Part shown: one piece after another, positions 1 to 9,337 of the stretch
Numbering within the stretch: the first letter of the stretch is position 1
Layout of the letters: every line of letters begins with the position of its first letter
DNA from: Microvirga sp. BSC39
GTDB lineage: Bacteria > Pseudomonadota > Alphaproteobacteria > Rhizobiales > Beijerinckiaceae
DNA length: 64,000 nucleotides
Reading direction: 5' to 3'
Assembly: GCF_000739015.1 (NCBI RefSeq)
Contig: NZ_JPUG01000066.1
Span: forward strand, 20,989 to 84,988
The notes under the pieces: generated by a model
The model's input: the letters and a program-made list of their open reading frames with translations, nothing else
Told to the model about the DNA's origin: nothing
The model's database searches: none
Made by a program: the position numbers and the translations under genes

Positions 1-140
1 CAGGCATCCGGGCGATGCTGCCGCATGTGGATGAATTCCGCCCGATTCATAGTCTGGCATCAATGCAGGAGCTCTGTCGTGCCCTGTCGGGCGAGCCGGC
101 CGAGCGAAGCAACCCGCGCCGCTGGCTGCGGGCGTCGTGA
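1..140 (+). CDS. C-terminal end of an unidentified protein (partial at window edge)
   Basis: An open frame enters from the left edge (first full codon at base 3) and ends at a TGA at 138-140, giving about 45 residues. The tail contains MLPHVDEFRPIHSL and ends RRWLRAS. The residue pattern (Leu/Val/Ile spaced between charged residues, Arg-rich end) looks like a real C-terminus. The fragment is too short to assign a family; a HAD-like hydrolase tail is one guess without support. The next gene to the right is tRNA-Glu on the other strand. Confidence 0.4.
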   Translation, partial: GIRAMLPHVDEFRPIHSLASMQELCRALSGEPAERSNPRRWLRAS

Positions 141-288
141 GCGACACAAACCGAGCTACGGTCGAACACGGCCTCGAACCTGCGACAGGACGACGGCGCT
201 GTGCAGAAGGCTTCTCTTGATGAGACGTCGGGCAAGATAATGCCAGCAAACTTCTCAAAAGATTGGATTTTTTAGGAGTGGAAGATGG

Positions 289-363
289 TGGCGCGCCCTA
301 GGGGAGTCGAACCCCTCTCTCCAGCGTGAAAGGCTGGCGTCCTAACCGATAGACGAAGGGCGC
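289..363 (-). tRNA. tRNA-Glu (UUC)
   Basis: Read on the minus strand, the acceptor arm GCGCCCT pairs with AGGGCGC, followed by discriminator G and an encoded CCA. The anticodon stem CCAGC/GCTGG encloses loop CTTTCAC, which gives anticodon TTC (Glu). The T-loop TTCGACT is closed by a GGGG/CCCC stem. The tRNA lies just downstream of the recJ stop, separated by about 80 bases. Confidence 0.95.
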
Positions 364-441
364 AGGTCATTCGGGGCGGTGCCGCCGAAGTGGGCGAACC
401 TATAGATGGGTTCTTGATGCATCGCAAGCACCCGAATTCAA

Positions 442-2253
442 TTATTCGGGTCTTGCGGCATCCGCGATGCGAAGCTCGGCTTTTTCCCCGCCGCCCCACC
501 GGTCGATGGAGAGCGTGCCCGCCACGTGGAGCGGATTTCCGATAGCCTGGGACAGGACATTGCCCAGCGGCTGGCCCGCAGCGCGGAAAGCGATTCCGCC
601 GATGACGCTGCCGTCGCCGCCGCGAAGCTTCACGCGCAGGTGCCCGCCGCTGCCGACCTCCCTCGCCTCCACAACGCGATGCTGCGGAAAGACGAAGGTA
701 GGTTCGGGCTGGCCCTGGCCGAACGGGCCTGCCCGTTCCAGCGCCGTCACCACGGCCGGCTGGGCGCCGGCAGCCGTCAGGGTCGCATCGATGGCGAAAT
801 TGTCCCGCAGCCGCATGGCGCTCACCGGCTCGGAGAGCCTGTCGGTCACGAAATCCAGGAACCGCTGGAGGTCCGTGGCCTGGATCGTCACGCCGGCCGC
901 CATGGTGTGGCCGCCGCCCTTGATGGCCAAGCCGGCTTCCACGGCAGCCCGGACTGCATAGCCCAGATCGACACCCGGCACCGAACGGCCGGAGCCGGTG
1001 GCCGTGCCATCCGGGTTGAGGGTGAAAGCGAAGGCCGGGCGGCGGAAACGCTCCTTGGTCCGCGCGGAGATCAGCCCCACGACGCCCGGATGCCACTCGG
1101 CCGAGGCCGTCACGAGAACTGGCAGGTCCGGCATGCGCTCCAGAGCCATCATGGCCTGGGCTTCGGCTTCAGCCACCGCCACGACCTCGATGGCCTGCCG
1201 GTCCCGGTTGAGCTGGTCCAGCTCGGCGGCCAGGCGGCTGGCCTGAACCGGATCCTCGGTCAGGAGAAGCTTCGAGCCCAGGGCGGCATCGCCGATGCGC
1301 CCGCCGGCATTGATGCGAGGTCCGACGAGATAGCCGAGGTGCCAGCTCTCCGGGGCTCCCGCGAGGCCCGCCGTGTCGAAGAGCGCCGCCAGACCCACCC
1401 GGCGGCGGCTCCGCATGATCGCCAGTCCCTGGCGCACGAAGGCCCGGTTCAGGCCCAGCAGCGGCACCACGTCGGCCACCGTGGCGAGCGCCACGAGATC
1501 GAGACTGCCCATCAGGTCAGGCTCGGGCCGGCCGTTGAAAAACCCGCGCGAGCGCAGGGTGCGATTGAGGGCGACGAGGGTCAGGAACACCACACCGGCC
1601 GCACAGAGGTGGCCGAGGCCCGACAGGTCGTCCTGCCGGTTCGGGTTCACGATGGCGAGCGCTTCGGGTAGTTGCTCGGGGGCCTGGTGGTGATCGAGGA
1701 CGAGAGGATCAAGGCCAAGGCGGCGGGCTTCCGCCAGAGGCTCGATGCTGGCGGTGCCGCAATCGACCGTGACCAGAATGTCGGCGCCCTGCTCTTTCAG
1801 GGCCCGGATGGCATCCACGTTCGGGCCATAGCCCTCGGTGATCCGGTCGGGGATGTGGATGGCGTATTCCACCCCGCAGGCGCGCAGGTATTCGGCCAGC
1901 AGCGCCGCGCTGCAGGCGCCGTCCACGTCGTAGTCGCCGAAGATCGCCACCTTCTCATTGCGCATCACCGCATCGGCGAGGCGGGAGGCTGCCGCCTCCA
2001 TGTCGGTGAGCTTGTGCGGGTCGGGCATCAGGTCCCGCAGGCGCGGGTTCAGGAAGCCGTCCGTCTCATGAATGCCGACGCCCCGGCCGGCGAGTACGCG
2101 GGCCAAGACATCGGGCAGGCCGTGGGTCTGGGCGATGGCGAGCGCAATGGTGCTCTGGGCGGCATCGCAGCGCTCGACCCAGGTGCGCCCGAGGGCGGAA
2201 TTGGCGACGCCCAGAAAGGGCTTGGGCAGTTGAAGAGGAGATGATTCGGTCAC
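442..2253 (-). CDS. recJ: Single-stranded-DNA-specific exonuclease RecJ
   Basis: RecJ degrades single-stranded DNA 5' to 3' in the cytoplasm during recombinational repair and mismatch repair. The 603-residue protein has the DHH-family metal motifs in order: GDYDVDG (about 106-112), VTVDCG (about 161-166) and LDHHQ (about 186-190). The DHHA1 nucleic-acid-binding motif GGGHTMAAG lies near 443-455, and an OB-like C-terminal part follows. Length is normal for the family. The start is a GTG preceded by a purine-rich stretch. The order aminotransferase-hom-glpX-(GNAT)-recJ on one strand suggests loose co-transcription, but a palindromic repeat fills the roughly 350-base gap before recJ, so recJ may have its own promoter. 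Confidence 0.95.
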   Translation of the reverse strand: MTESSPLQLPKPFLGVANSALGRTWVERCDAAQSTIALAIAQTHGLPDVLARVLAGRGVGIHETDGFLNPRLRDLMPDPHKLTDMEAAASRLADAVMRNEKVAIFGDYDVDGACSAALLAEYLRACGVEYAIHIPDRITEGYGPNVDAIRALKEQGADILVTVDCGTASIEPLAEARRLGLDPLVLDHHQAPEQLPEALAIVNPNRQDDLSGLGHLCAAGVVFLTLVALNRTLRSRGFFNGRPEPDLMGSLDLVALATVADVVPLLGLNRAFVRQGLAIMRSRRRVGLAALFDTAGLAGAPESWHLGYLVGPRINAGGRIGDAALGSKLLLTEDPVQASRLAAELDQLNRDRQAIEVVAVAEAEAQAMMALERMPDLPVLVTASAEWHPGVVGLISARTKERFRRPAFAFTLNPDGTATGSGRSVPGVDLGYAVRAAVEAGLAIKGGGHTMAAGVTIQATDLQRFLDFVTDRLSEPVSAMRLRDNFAIDATLTAAGAQPAVVTALERAGPFGQGQPEPTFVFPQHRVVEAREVGSGGHLRVKLRGGDGSVIGGIAFRAAGQPLGNVLSQAIGNPLHVAGTLSIDRWGGGEKAELRIADAARPE

Positions 2254-2409
2254 AAGGGGACTCTTACCCCTGAATTGTGGTCAAAGCACCGGGCTTCGTT
2301 GCACTTGGATTCCGGGTCGGGTGCAGAGTTGCGCCTCTTTGTGCGTCGTCGGCGGCTACGGATCCCCTTCCCTCGCTTCGCTCGCCGGGGATGACAACCC
2401 GCCAACGTC

Positions 2410-2490
2410 ATCACCGGCCCTGTGCCGGTGATCCCACTTCGTGAGGCACGACGCTTCTCGGGTCGGGATGGCCGGGACAAGCCCGGCCAT
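2410..2490 (-). repeat. Two-hairpin palindromic repeat, copy A
   Basis: Two perfect 9-base inverted repeats lie 35 bases apart: ATCACCGGC-N5-GCCGGTGAT (2410-2432) and ATGGCCGGG-N5-CCCGGCCAT (2468-2490). This is the reverse orientation of copies C and D. Nearby 2365-2396 carries a related CGCCGGGGATGAC tract. The element fills the recJ-GNAT gap (2254-2600), where no gene is seen. It resembles REP/BIME-type intergenic repeats. Confidence 0.85.
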
Positions 2491-2600
2491 GACGCGGTGG
2501 GTGTCGGAACCGAGAAAATGCCGCTCCCTGAAGCACCCGCAGCGGAAAGGAAGCGAAGCCACCCTTACGCCGCACCACCGCTCGCCGGGAATGTGTCCCC

Positions 2601-3044
2601 TCAGCCCAGCAGCTGCCGGTACTGGATGAAGCCGGTGCGGGACGCGACCTTCTCATAGAGCGCCTGGGCTGCCGTGTTGGTCTCGTGGGTCAACCAGTAG
2701 ACTCGGCTTGCGCCGTCCGCTCTCGCCCTTTCATAGACGGCCTCGATGAGGGCACGGCCGGCGCCCTGCCCGCGGGATTGCTCGGCTGTGAACAGGTCCT
2801 GCAGATAGCAGTAGTCGCCCGTCGTCCAGGTGGAGCGATGGTAGATGTAATGCACGATGCCGACGATCCGGCCGTCGAGTTCAGCCGCAAGGCCATGCAT
2901 GGGCTCGGCCGGATCGTTGAGCCGCCGCCACGTCTCCTCCGTGACCTCTGCGGATAAGGAGGATTTGTAGAAGGTCAGGTAGCCCTGCCACAGGGGCTCC
3001 CAAGCGGCATGGTCGTCGAGGCGGAAGGGGCGGATTTGAAGCAC
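2601..3044 (-). CDS. GNAT-family N-acetyltransferase
   Basis: This is a cytoplasmic acetyl-CoA-dependent acetyltransferase of unknown substrate (147 residues). The fold signature is clear: an N-terminal IRPFRLDDHAAWEPLW segment, a central strand-turn DYCYLQDLFTAEQSRGQGAGRALIE containing the Q/RxxGxG/A acetyl-CoA pyrophosphate-binding motif, and a C-terminal YWLTHETNTAAQALYEK with the usual N..A..LYEK pattern. The start is placed at the GTG at 3044 because GGGAG lies at Shine-Dalgarno distance. A longer upstream frame would run through repeat copy B and is not credible. The family resembles putative polyamine or peptidyl acetyltransferases; substrate cannot be deduced. Confidence 0.88.
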   Translation of the reverse strand: MLQIRPFRLDDHAAWEPLWQGYLTFYKSSLSAEVTEETWRRLNDPAEPMHGLAAELDGRIVGIVHYIYHRSTWTTGDYCYLQDLFTAEQSRGQGAGRALIEAVYERARADGASRVYWLTHETNTAAQALYEKVASRTGFIQYRQLLG

Positions 3045-3071
3045 TTGGTTCTCCCGGCATGTACCATCGTC

Positions 3072-3144
3072 ATCCCCGGGTTTGTTCCGGGGATCCACGT
3101 CTTGAGCGTCCTCAAACGTGGATGGCCGGGACGAGCCCGGCCAT
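3072..3144 (-). repeat. Two-hairpin palindromic repeat, copy B (variant)
   Basis: ATCCCCGG-N7-CCGGGGAT (3072-3094) is followed 27 bases later by ATGGCCGGG-N5-CCCGGCCAT (3122-3144). The second hairpin is identical in its arms to those of copies A and D; the first is a diverged type. The copy sits between glpX and the GNAT gene. Confidence 0.8.
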
Positions 3145-3180
3145 GACGCAGTATGAAGTGTGGTCTGTGCCTGGAGCAAC

Positions 3181-4179
3181 CTAATCCAGATGGAACTTCG
3201 ACAGCTCCCGGTGCTCGCCGTAGATGCGGCGCACGGTGCCGGTGGCGGAGCGATAGACCACGGTTTCCGTGGTGATCACGTCCTTGCCGAAGTGAACGCC
3301 CTTGATCAGGGCGCCGTCGGTCACGCCGGTGGCGGCCACGATCACGTCGCCGCGGGCGAGGTCGGTCATGTCGTACTTCTTGTTGGGGTCCGTCACGCCC
3401 ATCTGGAGGGCGCGGGAGCGCTTCTCCTCGGTGTCGAGGATCAGGCGGGCCTGCATCTGGCCGCCGATGCAGCGGAGCGCCCCTGCCGCCAGCACCCCCT
3501 CGGGCGCGGCGCCGATGCCGAGATAGATGTCGATGCCCGTCTCTTCCGGCTTCGTGGTGAAGATCACGCCGGCCACGTCTCCGTCGGAGATCAACCGGAT
3601 GCCCGCGCCCGTCTTGCGGATCGCCGCGATGAGATCGGCATGGCGCGGGCGGTCGAGCACAAGGGCGGTCAGCTCGTTCACCTTCACGCCCTTCGCCTTG
3701 GCGAGGTTGTGAAGGTTCTCTTCCGGGCTGGCGTCCAGATCGACCACGCCGGCGGGATAGCCCGGACCGACGGCGATCTTGTGCATGTAGACGTCGGGCG
3801 CGGCCAGCAGGGAGCCGGCTTCGGCCATGGCCATGACGGCGATGGAGCCCGGCATGTCCTTGGCGCAGAGCGTGGTGCCTTCCAGCGGATCGACGGCGAT
3901 ATCGACCTTCGGACCCTGCTTGTTGCCGACCCGCTCGCCGATGAAGAGCATCGGGGCCTCGTCACGCTCGCCCTCGCCGATCACCACGGTGCCGTCGATG
4001 GGCAGCTTGTTCAGCTCACGGCGCATGGCATCCACAGCCGCCTGGTCGGCAGCCTTCTCGTTGCCGCGGCCGCGCAGCCTGGCGGAGGCCACCGCCGCGC
4101 GCTCGGTGACGCGAACGAGCTCCAGGGTCAGGATGCGCTCGATGATTTGGCCCGGTTGGACGGTAATGCCTTGCGACAT
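3181..4179 (-). CDS. glpX: Class II fructose-1,6-bisphosphatase GlpX
   Basis: GlpX hydrolyses fructose-1,6-bisphosphate to fructose-6-phosphate in gluconeogenesis; the family is Li+-sensitive and divalent-metal dependent. The 332-residue protein has the metal and substrate motifs GEGERDEAPML, DPLEGTTLCA and an ISDGDV segment typical of class II enzymes. Length fits the family (about 320-340). The ATG start follows GGAG. hom lies 56 bases upstream on the same strand, a pairing common in Hyphomicrobiales, so the two are probably co-transcribed. Confidence 0.96.
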   Translation of the reverse strand: MSQGITVQPGQIIERILTLELVRVTERAAVASARLRGRGNEKAADQAAVDAMRRELNKLPIDGTVVIGEGERDEAPMLFIGERVGNKQGPKVDIAVDPLEGTTLCAKDMPGSIAVMAMAEAGSLLAAPDVYMHKIAVGPGYPAGVVDLDASPEENLHNLAKAKGVKVNELTALVLDRPRHADLIAAIRKTGAGIRLISDGDVAGVIFTTKPEETGIDIYLGIGAAPEGVLAAGALRCIGGQMQARLILDTEEKRSRALQMGVTDPNKKYDMTDLARGDVIVAATGVTDGALIKGVHFGKDVITTETVVYRSATGTVRRIYGEHRELSKFHLD

Positions 4180-4235
4180 GGACGTGTCGTCTCCCTTATG
4201 ATGATCGTCGCCGGGCCCTGCGGCCCGGGCGTAGG

Positions 4236-5558
4236 TTACTCGCGTTCGATGCGAATGACTTGGGGCGGCTCGGCAATAAGACCATCCCCCATTATTTTTT
4301 CGAGGGCGGAGCGGATCGAGGCCTCCGTCGCCGCATAGGTGATGAGCACCAGCGGGACCGGGGTGCCGGACCGTCCATGGGGATCCTTGCTCGCTGCGGT
4401 TTCCGAGCGCTTCTGGAGAATGCTCTCGAGCGAAATGTCCGCCTCGGCCATGCGTGTCGCCACGCCTGCGGCAACGCCGGGGCGGTCATGGACGGTGAGG
4501 CGAATGTAGTAGCCGCCCTCGTGGCGCTGCATGGGCGCGCGGGGCGCCGTTTCCAGCTGGTCGATGGGTGCGCCGAAGAGCGGCTGCACCTTGCCGGTCG
4601 CGACATCGGCGATATCCGCCACGACGGCGGAGGCCGTGGCATCGCCGCCGGCTCCCGGGCCGATCAGGGTCAGCTCGCGGACCGCATCGGCATCGATTGT
4701 GACCGCATTCGTCACGCCCATGACCTGGGCGATGGAGGACGTGCGGGGCACCATGGTCGGGTGGACGCGCTGCTCAATGCCGGTCTTGGTGCGCTCGGCA
4801 ACGCCAAGGAGCTTGATGCGGAAGCCCAGCTCCTTGGCCATGGTAAGGTCGAGCGGGGCAATGGAGGAGATACCCTCCACATAGATCGCTTCCGCGTCGA
4901 TCTGCGTGCCAAAGGCGAGGCTGGTGAGGATTGCAAGCTTGTGGGCGGTGTCGAAGCCTTCGACGTCGAAGGTCGGATCGGCCTCCGCGTAGCCGAGGCG
5001 CTGGGCGTCCTTGAGGCATTCCTGGAAGGTCAGGCCTTCCAGCTCCATCCGCGAAAGGATGTAGTTGCAGGTGCCGTTGAGGATGCCGTAGAGGCGCGAG
5101 ATCCGGTTGGCCGGCAGGGCTTCGCGCAGGGTCTTGATGACCGGGATACCGCCCGCGACAGAAGCCTCGAAGGCGAGCGACACGCCCTTCTCTTCCGCCA
5201 GCTTCGCCAGTTCGAGCCCGTGCTTGGCGAGCAGCGCCTTGTTGGCCGTCACCACGTGCTTGCCATGGGAGAGTGCCGTGCGCACCGTCTCCAACGCCGC
5301 CCCGTCCGCGCCGCCGACGAGTTCGACGACGCAATCCACGTCGGTTGCACCGGCCAACTCCACGGGATTGTCGAACCACGTGAAGCGCGTGAGGTCGAAG
5401 CCGCGGTCCTTGGACCGGTCACGGGCCGAAATGGCCACGACCTGAACGGCCTTTCCACCGCGCTGGGCGATGGCCTCATTCTGGCGGTCGAGGATGCGAA
5501 TGACCGATGCGCCGACGGTGCCGAGGCCGGCAATACCAACCCGAAGGGGACGTGTCAC
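4236..5558 (-). CDS. hom: Homoserine dehydrogenase with C-terminal ACT domain
   Basis: This enzyme reduces aspartate semialdehyde to homoserine, the branch point toward threonine and methionine. Visible features in the 440 residues are a Rossmann motif GIAGLGTVG (about 9-17), the TANKALLA and LNGTCNYIL segments characteristic of homoserine dehydrogenases, and a C-terminal ACT domain (about 350-435, starting YYIRLTVHDRPGV) that usually mediates threonine feedback. The start is GTG with AAGGAG upstream. The aminotransferase gene lies 111 bases upstream and glpX follows. Confidence 0.96.
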   Translation of the reverse strand: MTRPLRVGIAGLGTVGASVIRILDRQNEAIAQRGGKAVQVVAISARDRSKDRGFDLTRFTWFDNPVELAGATDVDCVVELVGGADGAALETVRTALSHGKHVVTANKALLAKHGLELAKLAEEKGVSLAFEASVAGGIPVIKTLREALPANRISRLYGILNGTCNYILSRMELEGLTFQECLKDAQRLGYAEADPTFDVEGFDTAHKLAILTSLAFGTQIDAEAIYVEGISSIAPLDLTMAKELGFRIKLLGVAERTKTGIEQRVHPTMVPRTSSIAQVMGVTNAVTIDADAVRELTLIGPGAGGDATASAVVADIADVATGKVQPLFGAPIDQLETAPRAPMQRHEGGYYIRLTVHDRPGVAAGVATRMAEADISLESILQKRSETAASKDPHGRSGTPVPLVLITYAATEASIRSALEKIMGDGLIAEPPQVIRIERE

Positions 5559-5669
5559 GAACAGCAGCTCCTTGAAAATCTTGGGCTGCTTTTACGACCG
5601 CCAGAGTTTCATGTCCATGCGGAGCGGAACCCCGGTCACAGGCATCGGCATCAATTCCTGCGGGCAGGA

Positions 5670-6890
5670 TCAGACCCGCCGGACCATCGGCACAACGTTG
5701 TGGAGGGTCTGGTCGGCGCTGTCGAAGAATTTGCGGATGTTGCGGGCGGCCTGGCGGATGCGCTGCTCGTTTTCCACGAGGGCGATGCGCACGTAATCGT
5801 CGCCGTGCTCACCGAATCCAATGCCGGGCGCAACCGCCACATCGGCCTTCTCCACCAGGAGCTTGGAGAATTCCAGGCTTCCCATGGGGCGGAACTTCTC
5901 GGGGATCTGCACCCAGGCGAACATGGACGCGGTGGGCACCGGCACGTCCCAGCCTGCCTTGGCGAAGGAATCGACCATCACGTCCCGACGGCGCTTGTAA
6001 GTGGCGCGCATCTCGCGGATGCAGTCGTCCGGCCCATTGAGAGCAGCCGTGGCCGCCACCTGAACCGGCGTGAAGGCGCCGTAATCCAGATAGGATTTCA
6101 CCCGGGCGAGAGCCGCCAGGAGCCGCTCGTTGCCCACCGCGAAGCCGATGCGCCAGCCGGCCATCGAGAAGGTCTTGGACATGGAGGTGAACTCCACCGC
6201 CACGTCTATGGCGCCGGGCACCTGAAGGATCGAGGGCGGCGGGTTGGTCTCATCGAAATAGACTTCCGAATAGGCCAGGTCCGACAGCAGAATCAGCTCG
6301 TGCTTCTTCGCGAAGGCCACGAGGTCTCGGTAGAAGTCGAGGGAGGCCACATAGGCGGTCGGGTTCGACGGATAGCAGACAACGAGCGCCACGGGCTTCG
6401 GAATCGAATGCGCCACGGCCCGCTCGGCAGCGACGAAAAAGTCGGGGGTCGGCTCGGCCGGAACGGACCGGATGACGCCGCCGGCCATGAGGAAGCCGAA
6501 GGCGTGGATCGGGTAGCTCGGATTCGGCACCAGGATCACGTCGCCCGGCTCCGTGATCGCCTGGGCCATGTTGGCGAAGCCCTCCTTGGAGCCAAGCGTC
6601 GCCACCACCTGGGTGTCCGGGTTGAGCTTCACGCCGAAGCGGCGCTCGTAGTAACCGGCCTGAGCGCGGCGCAGGCCGCCGATGCCCTTGGAGGCCGAGT
6701 AGCGGTCGGTCCGGGGCTTGCCCACGGTCTCGACAAGCTTGTCGATGACGTGCTGCGGGGCCTGGAGGTCCGGATTGCCCATGCCGAGGTCGATGATATC
6801 CGCGCCGTTGGCCCGGGCCGCGGCCTTGATCCGGTTGACCTGCTCGAAGACGTAAGGCGGAAGGCGCTTGATCCGGTAGAAATCAGACAT
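5670..6890 (-). CDS. PLP-dependent aminotransferase, AlaC/DapL-like
   Basis: A 406-residue fold-type I aminotransferase of the AlaC / LL-diaminopimelate aminotransferase-like subgroup. Features are the N-terminal DLGMGNPDL segment, VVCYPSNPTAYVA (substrate carboxylate and PLP contacts), SDLAYSEVYFDE (the Asp/Tyr PLP contacts) and SMSKTFSMAGWRIGF with the Schiff-base lysine at about K239. The C-terminus contains VRIALVENEQRIRQAARNI, typical of this group. Alanine or valine-pyruvate transamination is the likeliest activity by family. It is placed directly upstream of hom, which supports an amino-acid biosynthetic role. Confidence 0.93.
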   Translation of the reverse strand: MSDFYRIKRLPPYVFEQVNRIKAAARANGADIIDLGMGNPDLQAPQHVIDKLVETVGKPRTDRYSASKGIGGLRRAQAGYYERRFGVKLNPDTQVVATLGSKEGFANMAQAITEPGDVILVPNPSYPIHAFGFLMAGGVIRSVPAEPTPDFFVAAERAVAHSIPKPVALVVCYPSNPTAYVASLDFYRDLVAFAKKHELILLSDLAYSEVYFDETNPPPSILQVPGAIDVAVEFTSMSKTFSMAGWRIGFAVGNERLLAALARVKSYLDYGAFTPVQVAATAALNGPDDCIREMRATYKRRRDVMVDSFAKAGWDVPVPTASMFAWVQIPEKFRPMGSLEFSKLLVEKADVAVAPGIGFGEHGDDYVRIALVENEQRIRQAARNIRKFFDSADQTLHNVVPMVRRV

Positions 6891-6932
6891 GGTTCTCGTC
6901 CCCGAGCGGAATCACATCATTCCGTATAGGCA

Positions 6933-7340
6933 CTAAGGCCTTCTGTTGGAATTCGTCTTCTGGCGCGTCTGCTGCGACGTGTTGGCCGGGAGCCTCACGG
7001 GCTCGGGCGGCGGAGTCTTGCCCATCTCTGCGGCCGCAGCACCCGCAGCCTCATTGCGCGACCGCAACGCATCGAGCTCCGCCTCCGCGGCTTTGATCTC
7101 CTCCGCCGTGCGCGCCGGTGTCGGACGCTCGGGAACAGGCGTTCCGATCGGCATGTAATCGAGAGTCGCCGGCCTTGAGCGTGCCACGAAATCAGGCGTC
7201 GGCGCTACCTGGGGACCGGCCCCGAGGGACGTGGCCACATCCCGCACGGGATTGCTGTTGCAGCCTGCCACCGCGGCGGCCGTGAGCATGATCAGCGCAA
7301 AGGCCGGTGCGCGAGGGATCGAAAGGGGCTTCATACGCAT
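6933..7340 (-). CDS. Small putative lipoprotein
   Basis: A 135-residue protein with an N-terminal signal sequence and a lipobox AVAGC, so it is probably anchored by lipidation at the cysteine near residue 26. The mature part is proline-rich with a short helical charged stretch (EEIKAAEAELDALRSRNEAA). No known domain is recognised. A second in-frame ATG two codons in is an equally good start. The gene is transcribed toward the aminotransferase and is divergent from phaC. Confidence 0.7.
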   Translation of the reverse strand: MRMKPLSIPRAPAFALIMLTAAAVAGCNSNPVRDVATSLGAGPQVAPTPDFVARSRPATLDYMPIGTPVPERPTPARTAEEIKAAEAELDALRSRNEAAGAAAAEMGKTPPPEPVRLPANTSQQTRQKTNSNRRP

Positions 7341-7452
7341 TTCTGATACCTAAGGATGGCAACATGACTCTGGCAAACCCAGCGTTCCAAACGCTAGGAT
7401 GTCGGAAGTGCAGCCCGAGGGCAATGTTGCTGCGATAGAGGGAGATCGCCTT

Positions 7453-9258
7453 ATGGACAAGCCATTTGGTGAAGAGAAGACCCAAGGCCCCACCCCGGAC
7501 TTCGAGGCACTCTCCCATAACGTCGCGCGGTTCATCGAGGGTGCCGGCAAAGCAGCCGCCGCCTATCTCAAGCCTGTCCAGGAAGGCAAAACCCTGTCCG
7601 AGCCCCCGGGCGACACATCGGAGGCGATCAAATCCCTGACCCGGGTGGCCGAAGCCTGGATGACCGACCCGCAGCGGAGCCTGGAGGCTCAGACCCGCCT
7701 CGGCACCCAGTTCATGAGCCTGTGGGCTTCGACCCTGAAGCGCGCCCAGGGTGAGCCCACCGAGCCGGTCGCCGAGCCCGAGCCCAAGGACAACCGCTTC
7801 AAGGACCCCGAATGGTCCGAGAATCCGATCTTCGATTTCCTGAAGCAGGCCTACCTCATCTCCTCCCGCTGGGCGGAGGACCTGGTGGAGAATGCGGACG
7901 GCCTCGATGAGCGGACGCGCCACAAGGCGCAGTTCTATCTCAAGCAGCTCTCAAGCGCCCTCTCACCCTCCAATTTCCTGCTGACGAACCCCGAACTCAT
8001 CCGTGAGACCCTGCGCGAGAACGGCGCCAATCTGGTGCGCGGCATCAGCATGCTGGCCGAGGATATCGAAGCCGGTGGTGGCGAGCTGAAGATCCGCCAG
8101 TCCGATCCGAGCAATTTCAGGATCGGAGTCAACATCGCCAATACCCCCGGCAAGGTGATCTTCCGCAACGAGCTCATCGAGTTGATCCAGTATGCGCCTG
8201 CGACCGAGAAGGTTCTCAAGCGGCCGCTGCTGATCGTGCCGCCGTGGATCAACAAGTACTACATCCTCGATCTCAACCCGGAGAAGAGCTTCATCCGCTG
8301 GGCAGTCGCGCAGGGCCTGACTGTCTTCTGCATCTCATGGGTGAACCCGGCCGAGCAGCACGCGGAGAAGGGCTTCGAGCACTACATGCGCGACGGCATC
8401 TTCGCGGCGCTGGACGCGATCGAGCAGGCGACCGGCGAAAAGAAGGTGACGGCGATCGGCTACTGCGTCGGCGGGACCCTGCTCGCGACGACCCTGGCCT
8501 ACATGGCCGCCAAGCGGGACAAGCGCATCGACAGCGCGACGCTGTTTACCGCGCAGGTGGACTTCACCCATGCAGGCGATCTGAAGGTGTTCGCCGGGGA
8601 GCAGGAGGTCCAGAGCCTGGAAGCCTCCATGAAGAAGCGCGGCTATCTTGAAGGCGCGCGCATGGCCAACGCCTTCAACATGCTGCGGCCCACCGATCTG
8701 ATCTGGCCCTACGTGGTCAACGTCTACATGAAGGGCAAGGCGCCGCTCCCCTTCGATCTTCTCTACTGGAACGCCGACTCGACGCGCATGCCGGCGGCCA
8801 ATCACGCATTCTATCTGCGCAACTGCTACCTCGAGAACAAGCTCGCGCAGGGCGAGATGGAACTGGCGGGCGTGAAGCTCGATCTGAAGAAGGTGAAGGT
8901 GCCGATCTTCAACCTCGCCACCAAGGAAGACCACATCGCCCCTGCCCGCTCGGTCTTCGAGGGCTCGAAAGCCTTCGGCGGACCGGTCCATTACGTGCTG
9001 GCCGGGTCGGGGCACATCGCCGGCGTCGTCAATCCTCCGGGAAAGCCGAAGTACCAGTTCTGGACCGGTGGTCCGGTCGAGGGCGAGTTGGAGGATTGGA
9101 CGAAGCAGGCCGCTGAGACGCCCGGCTCCTGGTGGCCCTATTGGTTCGAGTGGATCAAGGCTCAAGGGCCCAAGATGGTGCCGGCGCGCGAGCCCGGGGG
9201 CGGCAAGCTGGAGCCCCTCTGCGATGCGCCGGGAACCTACGTTCTCGCGAAGTCCTGA
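7453..9258 (+). CDS. phaC: Class I poly(3-hydroxyalkanoate) synthase
   Basis: PhaC polymerises (R)-3-hydroxyacyl-CoA into PHA on the surface of storage granules. Family features are the lipase-like box GYCVGG with nucleophile at about Cys338, the aspartate in KEDHIAP (about Asp493) and the histidine in [12 protein letters not shown] (about His521). The conserved N-terminal poly-3-hydroxybutyrate polymerase region is also present. An upstream in-frame ATG at 7399 would add 18 residues, but the ATG at 7453 has GGGAG at good distance and gives 601 residues, a normal class I length. No phaE or phaR partner lies adjacent, consistent with class I. A bidirectional terminator follows at 9291. Confidence 0.95.
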   Translation: MDKPFGEEKTQGPTPDFEALSHNVARFIEGAGKAAAAYLKPVQEGKTLSEPPGDTSEAIKSLTRVAEAWMTDPQRSLEAQTRLGTQFMSLWASTLKRAQGEPTEPVAEPEPKDNRFKDPEWSENPIFDFLKQAYLISSRWAEDLVENADGLDERTRHKAQFYLKQLSSALSPSNFLLTNPELIRETLRENGANLVRGISMLAEDIEAGGGELKIRQSDPSNFRIGVNIANTPGKVIFRNELIELIQYAPATEKVLKRPLLIVPPWINKYYILDLNPEKSFIRWAVAQGLTVFCISWVNPAEQHAEKGFEHYMRDGIFAALDAIEQATGEKKVTAIGYCVGGTLLATTLAYMAAKRDKRIDSATLFTAQVDFTHAGDLKVFAGEQEVQSLEASMKKRGYLEGARMANAFNMLRPTDLIWPYVVNVYMKGKAPLPFDLLYWNADSTRMPAANHAFYLRNCYLENKLAQGEMELAGVKLDLKKVKVPIFNLATKEDHIAPARSVFEGSKAFGGPVHYVLAGSGHIAGVVNPPGKPKYQFWTGGPVEGELEDWTKQAAETPGSWWPYWFEWIKAQGPKMVPAREPGGGKLEPLCDAPGTYVLAKS

Positions 9259-9290
9259 AGCCTCGAGCGCTTTCTCAGACGGAAAAAAAG

Positions 9291-9314
9291 AAAGGCCGGC
9301 TTTCGCCGGCCTTT
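9291..9314. terminator. Bidirectional terminator between phaC and the FadL-type porin
   Basis: AAAGGCCGGC and GCCGGCCTTT form a perfect 10-base stem with loop TTTC. A-rich sequence precedes and T-rich follows, so it can serve both convergent genes. Confidence 0.85.
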
Positions 9315-9337
9315 CGCTTTGATCGTCGATGAGAGGA

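Noticed and set aside
3045..3179. N-terminal extension of the GNAT protein
   Set aside because: It would translate through palindromic repeat copy B; the GTG at 3044 has a good ribosome site and the family N-terminus.
4260..6929. 889-codon plus-strand open frame
   Set aside because: Antisense to hom and the aminotransferase; its Gly/Arg/His/Asp-rich composition is typical of a high-GC shadow frame, and both genes opposite have clear family motifs.
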